From assembly GCA_003427395.1 (NCBI GenBank), contig BFEA01000374.1, positions 1,409,445 to 1,473,444 on the forward strand: a DNA stretch of 64,000 nucleotides, written 5' to 3'. This DNA is from Chara braunii. Lineage: Eukaryota; Streptophyta; Charophyceae; Charales; Characeae. Below are positions 1-9,179 of this stretch, in pieces. Below the pieces are notes generated by a model. That model was not told the DNA's origin. It saw nothing but the letters and a program-made list of their open reading frames with translations, and did not search any database. Every line of letters begins with the position of its first letter. Within the stretch, counting starts at the first letter, position 1. Made by a program: the position numbers and the translations under genes.

Positions 1-27
1 CATCAAGGCGCCAGCTTCACAGATTAG

Positions 28-90
<63 letters not shown>

Positions 91-442
91 CTTCTTCCTC
101 TTTTAAGTCCACCATCTCTTATTCACCCTCTTACTACCTGACTTCTTAGTATCCGCGGACTATGACAGAGAGAGAGAGTTGTGACTTGAGACTTGACGAC
201 ATTAGATCCAGACTCGACATTGGGATTCAGACATTTTGACGAGGGACTATTTGGGCTTGTGCCGAAGACTTGGTGTTGACGACATTCCCATCTTCCCCTC
301 TTCTTCGTCTAACCCCCCTCTTCTTCGTCTGTGTATGGCGGGGACTGGCGCATTCGTCCTGTGTGAGCGCTAGGCCCCTTCACACCGTGGAACGATGATA
401 ATGTATGTTGGGGCTGCATTGTAATATTGATTGTTCGGATCA
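1..442 (+). repeat. Probable 5' LTR remnant of element A
   Basis: The stretch resembles the end of the 3' LTR at 7895-9179 in order and content: a GA run with CTT repeats, then words like GATCCAGA and GACATT, a GGGACTATTT-like word, CTTCTTCGTCT pyrimidine tracts, and GCTGCATTGT near 412. It ends in CA at 441-442, directly before a tRNA-Met-like primer site. Overall similarity is weak, so this is inferred from position as much as from sequence. The 5' part of the LTR would lie outside the window. Confidence 0.35.
32..85. repeat. (GA)n microsatellite
   Basis: Uninterrupted GA dinucleotide run, followed by a pyrimidine-rich CTT stretch. Similar GA/CTT arrays lie inside the LTR-A copies near 8571-8720 and 47430-47506, which suggests this is the same part of a 5' LTR. 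Confidence 0.95.
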
Positions 443-443
443 T

Positions 444-455
444 TGGTATCTAAGT
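444..455 (+). other. Candidate primer binding site of element A
   Basis: TGGTATC is followed by TAAGTC. The first seven bases match the complement of the initiator Met tRNA 3' end (TGGTATCAGAG) and the rest has diverged. It follows a CA dinucleotide, as expected at the LTR end. Confidence 0.45.
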
Positions 456-639
456 CTTCCGCTATGCTATCTTGTACTTTGTGAGAGAGGTCGGTCCTTG
501 TTCTCGTCTGCACCGTTACAGTATGCAACAATTACCACAAGCAGACCGTCGCACAGTTCGCTGGCCGCGTACAGTTGCTGGAATAGCGACCCACTGCCAC
601 TCTAGATGCCGGGCCTTCCAACCTCCCCGTTCGCATCAA

Positions 640-1740
640 CTTTTTCGAGGTTGCCAAAGTACGCTCAAGGGTGATGCTCCGCAGCAGCAAGCAACAAATC
701 AGCAGCTTCAATTGCCGATTTGTGCAGCAGCCGCCGGTCCTACCTCGTCGCCTCCCGAGCGCATACCAAAGTTCGATGGCCTTCTGATCTTCTGCGATGC
801 AGCGAAGACCAAGCCTATTCCTTGGTGGCGCCCGTTTGAACTGATACTGGACATCCACAAGACCCAGCCAACACGCGTATTTATATCATTGGTCGGGGGA
901 CGTGTGCCAAACATGGTTGGATAATATGTTGTCCACGCACAAGGTCACAGTCTCCAAGCTGCACACCAAGATCAGTTGGAAGGTTTTGAAGGCAGCATGG
1001 CGCAAGTGGTTCCATGTGGAGCCGCCCAAGCTTCAAGCAATGGAGAAACTCCAAAAGTTTCATCAGAACACCTTGCCAACCACAGACTGGACAACCGAGT
1101 GCCAAAGCTTGGCATCCACGTCCGACTTGCCGCTCGCCTTTTCGGGCATCAAACACTTCATCACGAGGTTGTGCCTGGCATTGCAGAAGACATTGACGCA
1201 AGTCGCGGAGACTCTCACCACAAGTGAGGAACTCTTCGATAAGGCCTCGCAGATATTAGTGACGAACACGAAGGACTGCAATGCTGGTCGTTTGTCTTCT
1301 GCAGGTCAGGGCAGAGATCAGCATCGACCAAAAGTGGTCGTGGTCGCCGTGACAACACTGACCAATTCTTCAAACGAGGCTGCTCCATCAAAGGAGGGAG
1401 AAAGATTAGCAGCCGCCCGGGATGGTGGCCGCCCCGCCAAAGGTCGAGGACGCAGTAAATCGAAGACAAACACAGCTTCATCCTTCGGGCCCGGACAAGA
1501 AGCTAAAGAACGTTAGCTCCAGTACGGTCTCTCGGTGGGTGTCTACAAGATTTGCACAAGGTTCCAGTATTGCTTATAATGCAACAACGACCTACACGAA
1601 ACGGTCAGCTGTCCCCCGAAGGCGAAGGGAAAGTCCCTTCCGGGAAAGTGAGCACCACCGAGAGTGAAACAGTGCACTCTCGACGACTTTGGAACCGGTT
1701 GCTTCACGAGTGGCCTCATTTAGTTTTGAGGCACATGTGA
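640..1740 (+). pseudogene. Element A gag pseudogene
   Basis: This is a degraded Ty3/gypsy Gag, the structural protein that would package the element RNA. The start of the homologous reading is in the frame open at 472-924, where PPERIPKFDG resembles the entry to a Gag core. The reading then shifts to the frame open at 902-1516 (CQTWLDNMLSTHKV and a following helical region), ending in a basic GRPAKGRGRSKSK tail. A Cys-containing stretch after 1530 could be a remnant of a CCHC knuckle, but a stop interrupts it. At least one frameshift between about 845 and 905 breaks the gene. Recognition rests on position upstream of the protease and on the Gag-like tail, so details are approximate. Confidence 0.5.
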
Positions 1741-2037
1741 ATGTCGTAAGTCCTCTTCTCTATTCTTTTGAGGACTATACTGCCTGACTCGTTCCATCAC
1801 TGGGATCTCAAGCTCAAGGACAAGGTGTGTGTGTGGTTTCTTCCCCGTCAGGAAGCGGCGACAGTTTATAGTCTTCAAGTGGTTCTTCAAGGGATTCGGG
1901 GCGTGAGTTCAACATAGAGGACTTGGACCCACTATCGTCCGAGGATTTTGCATGGCTTCCTCTCCCTTCCACAGGCCGCTTACCAGGACCACAATGCGCA
2001 ACACTATGCGCCCATCTCCACACATACTTAGACTTAT

Positions 2038-2559
2038 ATGCACCGCCAACTTCGCCGACGGAGGACGACTTTTGTGGTGGAGGACCTCCTTGCCTATATT
2101 ACCACAGTGGCCCACGAGTTTCGCACACAACGGTACGATGACAAAAACGCACTACTTCTTTATGTCTGCATCCAAGTTGGGCAAGCGTCCTGCAACGCTT
2201 TGCTGGATAGCAGCGCGACTCACAATTTTATGAGCCAATCCTTTATACAAAAGGTTGGCCTTGGCGCACAAGTTCGAAGGAAGTCACATCCGACGGCAGT
2301 CAAGATGGCGGACGGTCGGACGCAACAACTTCTTGATCTCTACATCGAAGTCGTGCAGGTCTATTTTGCACCTCATGCATGCGAGCCAATTACATTTGAC
2401 GTCTTGGACACGGACTTCGACATTATTTTGGGAATGCCTTGGCTCGCAAATGTGGACCACACGGTCAACTTCCATCAACGGATGCTTACCATTCGCAACG
2501 CCTTTGGCGTCGATGTGTCGTGTACCATCCCTCTTCCACGCCCTTCGATCACGTGCTAA
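2038..2559 (+). pseudogene. Element A retropepsin-like aspartic protease
   Basis: This is the protease part of the gypsy polyprotein, which would cut Gag-Pol into mature proteins. About 60 residues in, the catalytic motif reads LLDSSATHNFMS, where the family has DSGATHNF: the Asp is kept but the Gly is replaced by Ser. The second family hallmark, FDIILGMPWL, is intact near residue 130. The frame closes after PSITC. The downstream homologous reading continues in another frame towards 2625, where a nested insertion splits the protein from the reverse transcriptase at 4632. The Gly replacement and frameshift make activity unlikely. Confidence 0.75.
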
Positions 2560-2826
2560 GTTGTGACGGCCAAGTCTTTCCGGTCCACTTGCGCTCTGTG
2601 TGTCTTTTTAACGGAGAACGGGGGAATTAAACTCCTGTTGAATCCCATTAAATTCAAAAAAATCCCGTTGAATTCGCGTTAAACGCGAAAATGGGCTGCT
2701 CCCGCGCTTTTCGGAAAAACGGAATTGATGCGCGGGGTCCGAAACACGTGGCCGTAGGCAAAAAAAAAATAAAAAATCCCCCAAGACCTGAAGCACCTCT
2801 TAAACCACCGAATTAGACCAACAGTG

Positions 2827-3769
2827 TGCAAGGAAGATGAGCAATAGAGAACTTCAGCAATCAAACAACATCATATATACAAGACCAGATAGTCGTGACC
2901 TCGAACCAACAGCAGAATTGCATCACGAGTTTCACCAAATAAGAAAACACCAAGAGCTCATAATTGACAATGATGGTAAAGTCTCATCATCATTATCAAT
3001 GAAGAACCAATGTTGATATCCTGTCTGGCGCTCGGCGCCCAGACTACAGATGGCAGATCCTATCTAGCCTAGACTACAATGTCGAAGATGACATGAACAA
3101 CTTTCCCGAAGTACGAGCATACAGCGACCAATGTCGCACGCTTCCAGCACCAGGTATGTCTCTCACCTCACTCACAACCTCGTTCCCCAACACACAGATG
3201 CCACTTGCACCCAAGGACCACCCTGCGCCACACCCAACTTACAGCAACGCAGCTCGGCTATGGCTGCCTACTCCTTCCTGCTCGCCCGTGAGCGCATGAG
3301 CGCTGGCCAGCTATTAGCGCAGCAGCGCTTACGCAGCATGCAGCCAGCACCCGAATGCCAAATGCGGAGGCAGGCCCTTTGCTATATGGAAGTGGCCTGC
3401 CTGCTTGCTGTCTCAGGCTGCGCTGGGCCTTTCCCAAGAAGCTTCTGGTAGGCCCCGGTAGACTGTGGCCCTGTCCACACAACTCAGGCCCTGGGCCTGT
3501 AGTAGTTGCTCGCGCCCAACTGTCAACGGCCTGTGTTAGGCCCACATCCCGTATCAAGCCCAGGGCCTGCCTGCAATACATTCAAACAAGCTGCCCAGGG
3601 CTTGGGTTCTTCCAACCAACTGGCGCTGCGCAACTGCCTGAATTTCCTTGAGTTGCGTGGTGACCGAAATAGGGGCCCTCAGGCCCTCGTCGTGCCTGCC
3701 TTCACTTAGGGCGGCCGACGTGATACTTGGTAGGGCCTGAAAGGGGCTCATAGGGGCATAAGCCTCACA
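2827..3769 (-). repeat. Solo LTR of family B
   Basis: The sequence runs from TGCAAGGAAGATGAG to CATAAGCCTCACA and is collinear with the 3' LTR of element B at 15309-16237, including the CTGGCGCTCGGCGCCCAG segment and the GGGCGGCCGACG stretch near the end. No internal region or second LTR is attached, so this is a solo LTR left by LTR-LTR recombination, or a truncated copy. It keeps the 305-325 bp that the 5' LTR of element B has lost. Target duplications are not clear (CAGTG on the left, TGTGT on the right). Confidence 0.8.
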
Positions 3770-3921
3770 TGTGTGAAACCCAAAAAAAAAACACTCATTT
3801 CATTTTAGTTTTTGTTTTTTCATTGTGTGTTTATGTTTTTGATTTTTTTAAAATATACTTAAACATCAAAAAATAAAAATAAAAATATAGGATTGTAGTC
3901 CTCGAAAAAACCTACAACCCC

Positions 3922-3939
3922 ATATATATATATATACAT
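3922..3939. repeat. (TA)n tract left of hammerhead repeat
   Basis: Short TA run immediately left of the palindrome arm. A matching TA run closes the block at 4470-4487 and (TA)4 forms the palindrome centre, consistent with insertion into a TA microsatellite. Confidence 0.8.
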
Positions 3940-4127
3940 AACTCCGACGAAACAGTTTGTCACAGCCCCTCGTTTGTTGTCCTCTTCTCTCTCTGCTTAC
4001 GGTTTACCGGGCAGTTCTGTTTGTGACGATATATATATCGTCACAAACAGAACTGCCCGGTAAACCGTAAGCAGAGAGAGAAGAGGACAACAAACGAGGG
4101 GCTGTGACAAACTGTTTCGTCGGAGTT
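3940..4127. repeat. Perfect inverted repeat, 94-bp arms
   Basis: Arms 3940-4033 and 4034-4127 are exact reverse complements, centred on TATATATA. The right arm is the beginning of the 199-bp hammerhead repeat; the left arm is a truncated, head-to-head inverted copy of it that ends inside the ribozyme, just 5' of the GAAA box in its own orientation. The transcript would fold into one long hairpin. The absence of mismatches implies a recent event, or an assembly or cloning artefact of snap-back type. Confidence 0.93.
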
Positions 4128-4237
4128 TCACCGACTCATCAGGAGGCTGAACCCTCAATAGTCTGCAGAATCCCCTCACTGATTACACTGTAAATGATAA
4201 TCTACCTTAACCAAAATCAAAGTAGACTATCACTCAT
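4039..4237 (-). repeat. Hammerhead repeat, monomer 1 (199 bp)
   Basis: First unit of a head-to-tail dimer beginning CGTCACAAACAG and ending AGACTATCACTCAT. Monomer 2 follows without a spacer. It has no coding capacity. Each monomer carries one hammerhead ribozyme on the minus strand, the arrangement seen in retrozymes and in the terminal repeats of Penelope-like elements, where transcripts of tandem units self-cleave to monomers. Confidence 0.9.
4106..4166 (-). ncRNA. Type III hammerhead ribozyme, copy 1
   Basis: Read on the minus strand, the core boxes CTGATGA (plus 4136-4142) and GAAA (plus 4115-4118) flank a 5-bp stem II (GTCGG with CCGAC) with a 7-nt loop. Stem I is a closed hairpin, GAGG with CCTC around GTTCAG. 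The predicted cleavage site is after CTATT, between plus positions 4157 and 4156. Stem III is open, pairing GCAGACTAT with ACAGTTTGT over about 9 positions, with one A-C mismatch next to the cleavage site. The catalytic core is intact. Hammerhead RNAs self-cleave by attack of a 2'-hydroxyl. The fold was made by eye; activity is inferred. Confidence 0.85.
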
Positions 4238-4438
4238 CGTCACAAACAGAACTGCCCGGTAAACTGTAGGCAGAGAGAGAGAAGAGGACAACAAACGAGG
4301 GGCTGTGACAAACTGTGTCGTCGGAGTTTCACCGACTCATCAGGAAGCTGAACCCTCAACAGTCTGCAGAATCCCCTCACTGATTACACTGTAAATGATA
4401 ATCTACCTTAACCAAAATCAAAGTAGACTATCACTCAT
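4238..4438 (-). repeat. Hammerhead repeat, monomer 2 (201 bp)
   Basis: Second unit, nearly identical to monomer 1. Differences include a GA expansion, CCGTAAG against CTGTAGG, and a few substitutions in the ribozyme. It ends at ACTCAT and is followed by unique sequence and a second TA run. Confidence 0.9.
4307..4367 (-). ncRNA. Type III hammerhead ribozyme, copy 2 (core mutated)
   Basis: The geometry matches copy 1: CTGATGA box, the same stem II, stem I GAGG with CTTC (one G-U pair) and cleavage after CTGTT. Stem III is complete here, GCAGACTGT with ACAGTTTGT, all nine pairs canonical or wobble. However the second core box reads GACA instead of GAAA (plus 4317), replacing one conserved adenosine. 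This should cripple catalysis. The retained pairing, including the wobble change in stem I, supports a real structured RNA. Confidence 0.8.
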
Positions 4439-4469
4439 CCACACCAGATGGAAAACTCTATAGACTGTC

Positions 4470-4487
4470 GGTATATATATATATATA
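4470..4487. repeat. (TA)n tract right of hammerhead repeat
   Basis: TA run that mirrors the one at 3922-3939 and brackets the hammerhead block. Confidence 0.75.
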
Positions 4488-4631
4488 TTTTGGATAATTT
4501 TTAGCCCAAGAAAAAAATCATCGCGGACCTCGTTAATTCGCGTCCAGCGTGCGTTTGAACGGGAGTTTAACGCGAATTCAACGTGCGTTGAATTTTTCAA
4601 CGAGGAACCCGCGTTGAATTCAAAATCAGAC

Positions 4632-5282
4632 ACAGCTTGCGCTTACGAGCAGACCAACGAGACCGGCCTATGTTTTCTTAGGACCGTCACAGCGACCGAC
4701 TCTTCATCTATGGACTTGTCTTCGGACACCCGCGTGGTGCGGTTGCTTGGGGAGCCCGCCGACGTCTTCGAGTCTCCTACCGGTGTGGTGCCGGATCGGC
4801 CAATCTCCCATGAGATCATTCTTGACGACAGTGTCGTGCTGCCAAAAGGATGCATCTATCGCATGAGCGAGGAGGAGCATGCAACTCTCCCCCCACAACT
4901 AGATGACTTGTTGGAAAAGGGTTGGATCTTCCCTAGTAGCTCACCGTACGGTGCGCCGGTTCTCTTCGTAACGAAGAAGAACAAGGATCTTCGCTTACGC
5001 ATAGACGATCACAAGCTCAACACGCAAACCGTCAAGAATGTGGGGTCTCTTCCTCGTATTGACGATCTTCTTGAGCGTTTGGGCGACACAAAATGTTTTT
5101 CCAAGTTGGACTTCAAGTCGGGCTATCATCAGATTTCGATACGTCCGCAAGATCGCTACAAATCCGCGTTCAAGATGCGGTACGGACACTTTGGGTGGTT
5201 TGTCATGCTTTTCGGCCTCACCAGTGCCCCGACGACTTGTCAAGAGGCGATGACCAACAAGTTCCGCACGATGTTGGACTAG
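4632..5282 (+). pseudogene. Element A reverse transcriptase, N-terminal part
   Basis: This is the start of the gypsy RT, which copies element RNA into DNA. Visible blocks in order: [39 protein letters not shown], a diverged primer block (LRIDDHKLN where the family has CIDYRxLN), RIDDLLERLGDTKCFSKLDF with the first catalytic Asp, and SGYHQISIRPQDRYKSAF. The frame ends at TAG (5280-5282) where the repeated copy downstream has CGG. The palm block with YxDD is missing from this copy; it is supplied by the partial duplication that begins at 5308. The protein begins right at the edge of the nested insertion, so its original N-terminus joined to the protease is lost. Confidence 0.85.
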
Positions 5283-5307
5283 TTTGTGGCGTTTGGGCGG
5301 CGCGAAT

Positions 5308-5562
5308 TTCCAAGTTGGACTTGACGTCGGGCTATCATCAAATTTCAATATGCCCACAAGATCACTACAAATCCGCGTTCAAAACGTCGTATGGGCACTT
5401 TGAGTGGGTTGTCATGCCTTTCGGCCTCACCAATGCCCCTACCACTATTCAAGCGGTGATGACCAATGAGTTCCGCACGATGTTGGACCGGTTTGTGCTG
5501 GTCTACTTGGACGACATCCTCGTCTATAGCCGGACCTTGGAGGATCATCTCAAGCACCTTTG
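5308..5562 (+). pseudogene. Element A RT palm, partial duplicate
   Basis: From SKLDLTSGYHQIS to TMLDRF this repeats the preceding RT segment (5098-5280) at about 85 percent by eye, then continues into the palm with the catalytic YLDDILVYSR near 5503. It differs from the first copy at many silent and some coding sites, so it is not a fresh slippage event. It could come from template switching between two related copies during reverse transcription. The reading is cut by a TGA at 5561-5563 where the A2 copy has CGA. Confidence 0.8.
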
Positions 5563-5566
5563 ACGC

Positions 5567-6319
5567 ATGTTGGAAACGCTCCGTCACGCCAAGTACAAAA
5601 CCAACCACGACAAGTGCGAATTTGTACGGCAAGAGTTCGAGTACTCAGGTCATTTTGTCACACCGGAGGGCATAAGTTCGTTACCGAACAAGATTCAAGT
5701 CGTCCAAGAGTGGCCGAAGCCGAAGAACTTTATGGATGGTCGTTCATTTCTTGGCCTAGCCGGCTTCTATCAACGCTTTACCAAAGGCTATTTGAATATC
5801 GCGACCGATTTCACCAAGTTTCAATGCGAGGATCGGTCGTTCGACTTCAGTGACAATGTGCGGGCTTCCTTTTTGACCCTGAAAGCCGCCTTGCTATCCG
5901 CGGAGGTTTTACGCATCTACGACCCGCTTTTACCAACGCGCGTCACTACCGATGTCGCCGGCTATGGCATTGGTGTCGTCCTTGAGCAACATGATGGTGT
6001 GGACTGGCACCCAGTCGAATACTTAAGTAAGAAAGTGCCCGCCATACATTTGATTGACGAGGCACAAAAGGAGTTAATAGCCTTCGTACACGCAATTAAG
6101 CAGTGGCGGCAGTTTTTTCTCGGTCGACGTCAATTCCAATGGGTAACGGATAACAATTTGTTGGTCTTCTACAAGACCCAAGACACGGTCAATAGCACCA
6201 TCGCCCGTTGGATGACTTTCATTGACCAGTTTGACTTCTTTCCTGAGCGCATTCCGAAAAAGTCAAACCATTTTGCGGACACTCTTTCACTGCATCCGGA
6301 CCATTGTACCGCGGTCTAA
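5567..6319 (+). pseudogene. Element A RT thumb and RNase H
   Basis: A 250-residue open stretch continues the polyprotein: RT thumb (LETLRHAKYKTNHDKCEF, GHFVTPEGIS, RSFLGLAGFYQRFTKGY), then a Ty3-type RNase H with TTDVAGYGIGVVLEQ (family TDASGYGIGAVL), the Glu-containing DEAQKELIAFVHAIKQWR, and the TDNNLLVF block near residue 200. It ends in SNHFADTLSLHPD, a diverged form of NxVADALSRRPD. RNase H removes the RNA template during cDNA synthesis. The upstream TGA separates it from the palm. Confidence 0.85.
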
Positions 6320-6328
6320 TCGACGTTC

Positions 6329-6720
6329 GTGATTGGCGACGACTTGCGGGACAACTTCATCTGTGGATACCCCGAGTTTCGTGACAAGTACACGAATTGC
6401 TCCTCTTCAAATCCGGCGTCATCGCACTATCGGATCCAACAGGGCTATTTGCTAGTCCACTCGCGAGGGAAGGATCTTCTTTGCGTGCCAAGTGGTCCAC
6501 ACTTGCGTACTCGGCTTCTTGGCGAGTTCCACGACAGTCCCGCCACCGAACATTTTGGAGTCAATTGTACGATTGGTTGACTTCGCGAGGGCTTTTGGTG
6601 GCCCGGCCTTCTTGACGACGTCACACGCTATTGCGCGTCATGCGAGGTTGCCGACGTTGCAAATCCCACAACCATCGTCCATTTGGCGAGTTGCGCCCAT
6701 TACCGCTCCCCTTAAGATGA
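6329..6720 (+). pseudogene. Element A integrase zinc-binding region
   Basis: The open part (to 6580) holds the linker and the first half of the HHCC domain: GEFHDSPATEHFGVNCTIG has the two His residues. The second half (RYCASCEV, the Cys pair) lies in another frame near 6630-6650 after a frameshift. The zinc domain helps integrase multimerise and bind LTR ends. The intact parallel is A2 at 44840-44950 (ATGHFGINRT then YCESCEVC). Confidence 0.7.
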
Positions 6721-6726
6721 AGGGAA

Positions 6727-7281
6727 ATGATTGCCATGGACATCACCGAGCCACTCCCCAAGCACAAGACCGGTGTGGACGGGATTCTCACTGTGGTCAA
6801 TCGAATCACCAAGTTCGCCATGTTCTTGCCTTGCCGCTACCGCGCCAAGGCACCGGAGTTGACCGAGGTTCTTTACTCCGGTTGGATTCGTACCAAGGGT
6901 TACCCCAAGGAGATCGTTTGCGACCACGACACTCGGTTCACGCCCGACTTTTGGTTGGCGCTCATCAAACGATGGGGCTCATATCTCAAGCTGAGTTCGG
7001 CTTGCCACCTACAAACCGATGGCCAAATGGAGAGGGCGCGCCAAACCGCACAGGTTTTTCTTCGCACTCTCATCCTTCCTGACCAAAAGGATTGGGTTGA
7101 GCGGCTGCCGAACGTCGAGTTGGCATATAACTCGTCCATTCATCCGGCTATTGGGATGCTGCCCTTTGAGTTCGAGCATGGCTCGCCGGTCACATCCCCA
7201 TTGGACACAATCATCCCACGGGCGACCGAGAGCAACGACCACCTTATATTCATTCGATGGATGCAAGAGCTTCTTGTCTAG
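6727..7281 (+). pseudogene. Element A integrase catalytic core
   Basis: DDE integrase core. First Asp in IAMDITEPLPKHKTG, second in IVCDHDTRFTPDFW, and the Glu in TDGQMERARQ, followed by WVERLPNVELAYNSSIHPA. All three catalytic residues appear present. Integrase joins the cDNA ends to host DNA. A stop at 7279-7281 (TAG) interrupts just before the GPY/F region; in A2 the same place reads through in another frame. Confidence 0.85.
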
Positions 7282-7293
7282 GCACACGACCAG

Positions 7294-7907
7294 ATGTTGA
7301 AGACGCAGCAACACATGAACCAACAGGCCAATCGTCAACGTTTTCCTTGTCCATTCCGCGTCGGCGACCTCGTTTGGGTCTCCGCTGCGGAATTCAGCCT
7401 TGAACAAGATCTCTCTCGTAAGCTCCTTCTGAAATGGATGGGGCCTTGGCACATTGTGGCACCCGCCGAGGATGCACTTGAAGGACCTTCATTCGTCATT
7501 AAGGTGCCTGCCCACTTGCCCGTCTACCCGGTTTTTCATTGTTATAAGTTAAACTCTGTTCATTTCAACGGAACACGACGACTTTCCGGGCGACGATCGC
7601 AAGACCCACCCTTCATGGATGGTTTTCAGGAGGTTGGCGACATCATCTCCCAGCGACGCTACGGCAACAAGCCGACCGAATACTTAGTGCATTTTCTTAT
7701 TGTAGCCATAAGGCTGACCGTTGGTTGACCTGTGCGGAACTTCAGGCCACAGCCCCCGACGTCCTTGCACGTTATGAAATCAAACAACAAGGCAAGCCGG
7801 TACCTTCGGCTCCACGCGGTACTCGTGTCCAGGTTCCACTATTGGATCATCAGCTTCGCCCTCGACCCGGCTTGACTTCATATGGAGGGGGGGGTGTTAC
7901 ATGCTGA
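7294..7907 (+). pseudogene. Element A integrase C-terminus with chromodomain-like tail
   Basis: MNQQANRQRFPCPFRVGDLVWVSA leads to the GPY/F-type block KLLLKWMGPWHIVAPAEDA and the VFHCYKLN block. The tail TEYLVHFL then DRWLTCAELQATAPDVLARYE, split by a one-base frameshift near 7710, resembles the C-terminal chromodomain of chromoviruses. Such tails guide insertion to particular chromatin. The coding end GGGGVTC is encoded by the polypurine tract that precedes the 3' LTR. Confidence 0.75.
7883..7894 (+). other. Polypurine tract of element A
   Basis: A GGAGGGGGGGG run lies directly before the TG of the 3' LTR. It is the expected RNase H-resistant primer for plus-strand DNA synthesis. Confidence 0.8.
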
Positions 7908-9179
7908 ACCTGCACACGGGTCCCATTTTGGGGGCCCGACGGTTGTTGGGCCCCCCAGGCCGCACACACTCCAGGAGCGCTCCACCGAGGCACACGGCTA
8001 CGGGCCTCATGTTTCGATTTGAGACAACATTCATTTATTTATTTGCTATCCTATTTTTGTCTGTTCAAGCGTCGTTTCAGACTTGCAGTACGTTCGAACA
8101 GATCCTGTGTCTGTTCGGACAACGGCCACACTTTGGGCCTGGTACTGACGCAAGCAGGCCCTTTGGGGCCAGGTCCGCGTTTGATCGATAGCGGACACTC
8201 CCTGCTGCATAAGGAGGGAGGGCGTGGACGTCCGGTAGGGACCCAGGCAGGCCATGTTTGAGGCCAGGACGAGAGGCACACGCAGGCACACCAGTGAAGC
8301 CCAACCCTACAAGTAGCTGGTCCAGACCAGGGCAGACACATAGTTCGATTAGCTCACTTCTTGGGTGACACGTTGTTGGAGCAGTGCAACACAGTGCTGC
8401 ATTAGAGGTAGAGGTGTAGGAAGAGTGAGGGAGGCGGAGGCCATACCTGCAGCAGAGGTACTTACCTGGCGCCATAGCCACGCTCCACGCCGAGGACCTG
8501 CACAGGGACCATGACTGCAGTTAGTACATGGCGGCAATTACCTGCAGGTGAGACAGCAAGGATGACAACATCTTCTTCTTCTTCTTCTTCTTCTTCTTCT
8601 TCTCGCCCTCCATCTCTTCTCCCTCCTTTGTCCTCCTCCTCCTCCTCCTCCTCCTCCTCCTTCTCCTCCTCCTCCTCCTCCTCCTTCTTCTTNTNTTTNT
8701 TNTTNTTTCAGAGAGACAGAGAGAGGTTACAGGTAGAGGTCACATCGGGCGTGAGGCCCAGGATCTAATTCGACATTTTTGTGGCAGACATTGATTGGAC
8801 TTTCGGCAGGGAGACTATTTTTGGACTTCGCTATCGCGATCTTGGTCTTCTCCCTCACCTCCATCTTCGTCTCGCCTCTCCCCCATCTCTTCATCCGTGG
8901 TATCTCCCCCATGTGCGCGTGCAAGGAGGGACCTGTCTTCCATGGATGTGGTCCCTCCTCCCTCTCTCACGTGTGGTGTATGATGGGATGTCACGTCAGT
9001 CCCTAATAGGTCAGATCATATCTTTGAGTCTTCCACTGGCGATGCATTGTGCTATTTCATATGTATCTGGATGTACATTGGTTGCGATGCTTTACTAATG
9101 CTGCATTGTCCATTCGACTCCTTTTCATCACTTTGCGGATCCTTGGCTCCATCCACATTGCTTAACTGAGCATGTATCA
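7895..9179 (+). repeat. 3' LTR of element A
   Basis: Begins TGTTACATGCTG after the polypurine tract and ends in GTATCA, giving TG...CA ends. It contains a CTT/CCT microsatellite and a GA-rich piece in the middle. A second copy of the family, missing its first bases, lies at 46737-48025, and pieces of its 3' end are repeated at 45817 and 46124. The exact 3' end is uncertain because the copies diverge after GAGCAT. Confidence 0.7.
8571..8710. repeat. CTT/CCT microsatellite with scattered Ns
   Basis: A (TTC)n then (CCT)n then (TTC)n run inside LTR-A, with isolated N calls between 8693 and 8707. The Ns look like unresolved consensus bases in a simple repeat. Confidence 0.9.

Larger units (their letters stand above)
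2625..4620. mobile_element. Nested block with TIR-like ends inside element A
   Basis: About 2 kb of non-coding sequence separates the protease and reverse transcriptase of element A, which are contiguous in gypsy elements. Its edges carry imperfect inverted repeats built from GTTGAATTC words. The longest clear match is GTTGAATTCGCGTTAAAC at about 2668-2684, opposite its reverse complement at 4565-4582. Both edges begin or end at a GAATT. This suggests a small non-autonomous DNA transposon or foldback element, later invaded by a solo LTR (2827-3769) and a hammerhead repeat (3922-4488). No transposase and no clear target duplication were found. A composite of unrelated insertions remains possible. 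Confidence 0.45.

Noticed and set aside
3131-3651. ORFs within the solo LTR of family B, both strands
   Set aside because: No domain matches, and the same stretch in the other LTR copies does not keep the frames.
3940-4033. A third hammerhead in the left palindrome arm
   Set aside because: The arm carries only the GAAA side and the stem III strand; the CTGATGA box and stem I are missing.
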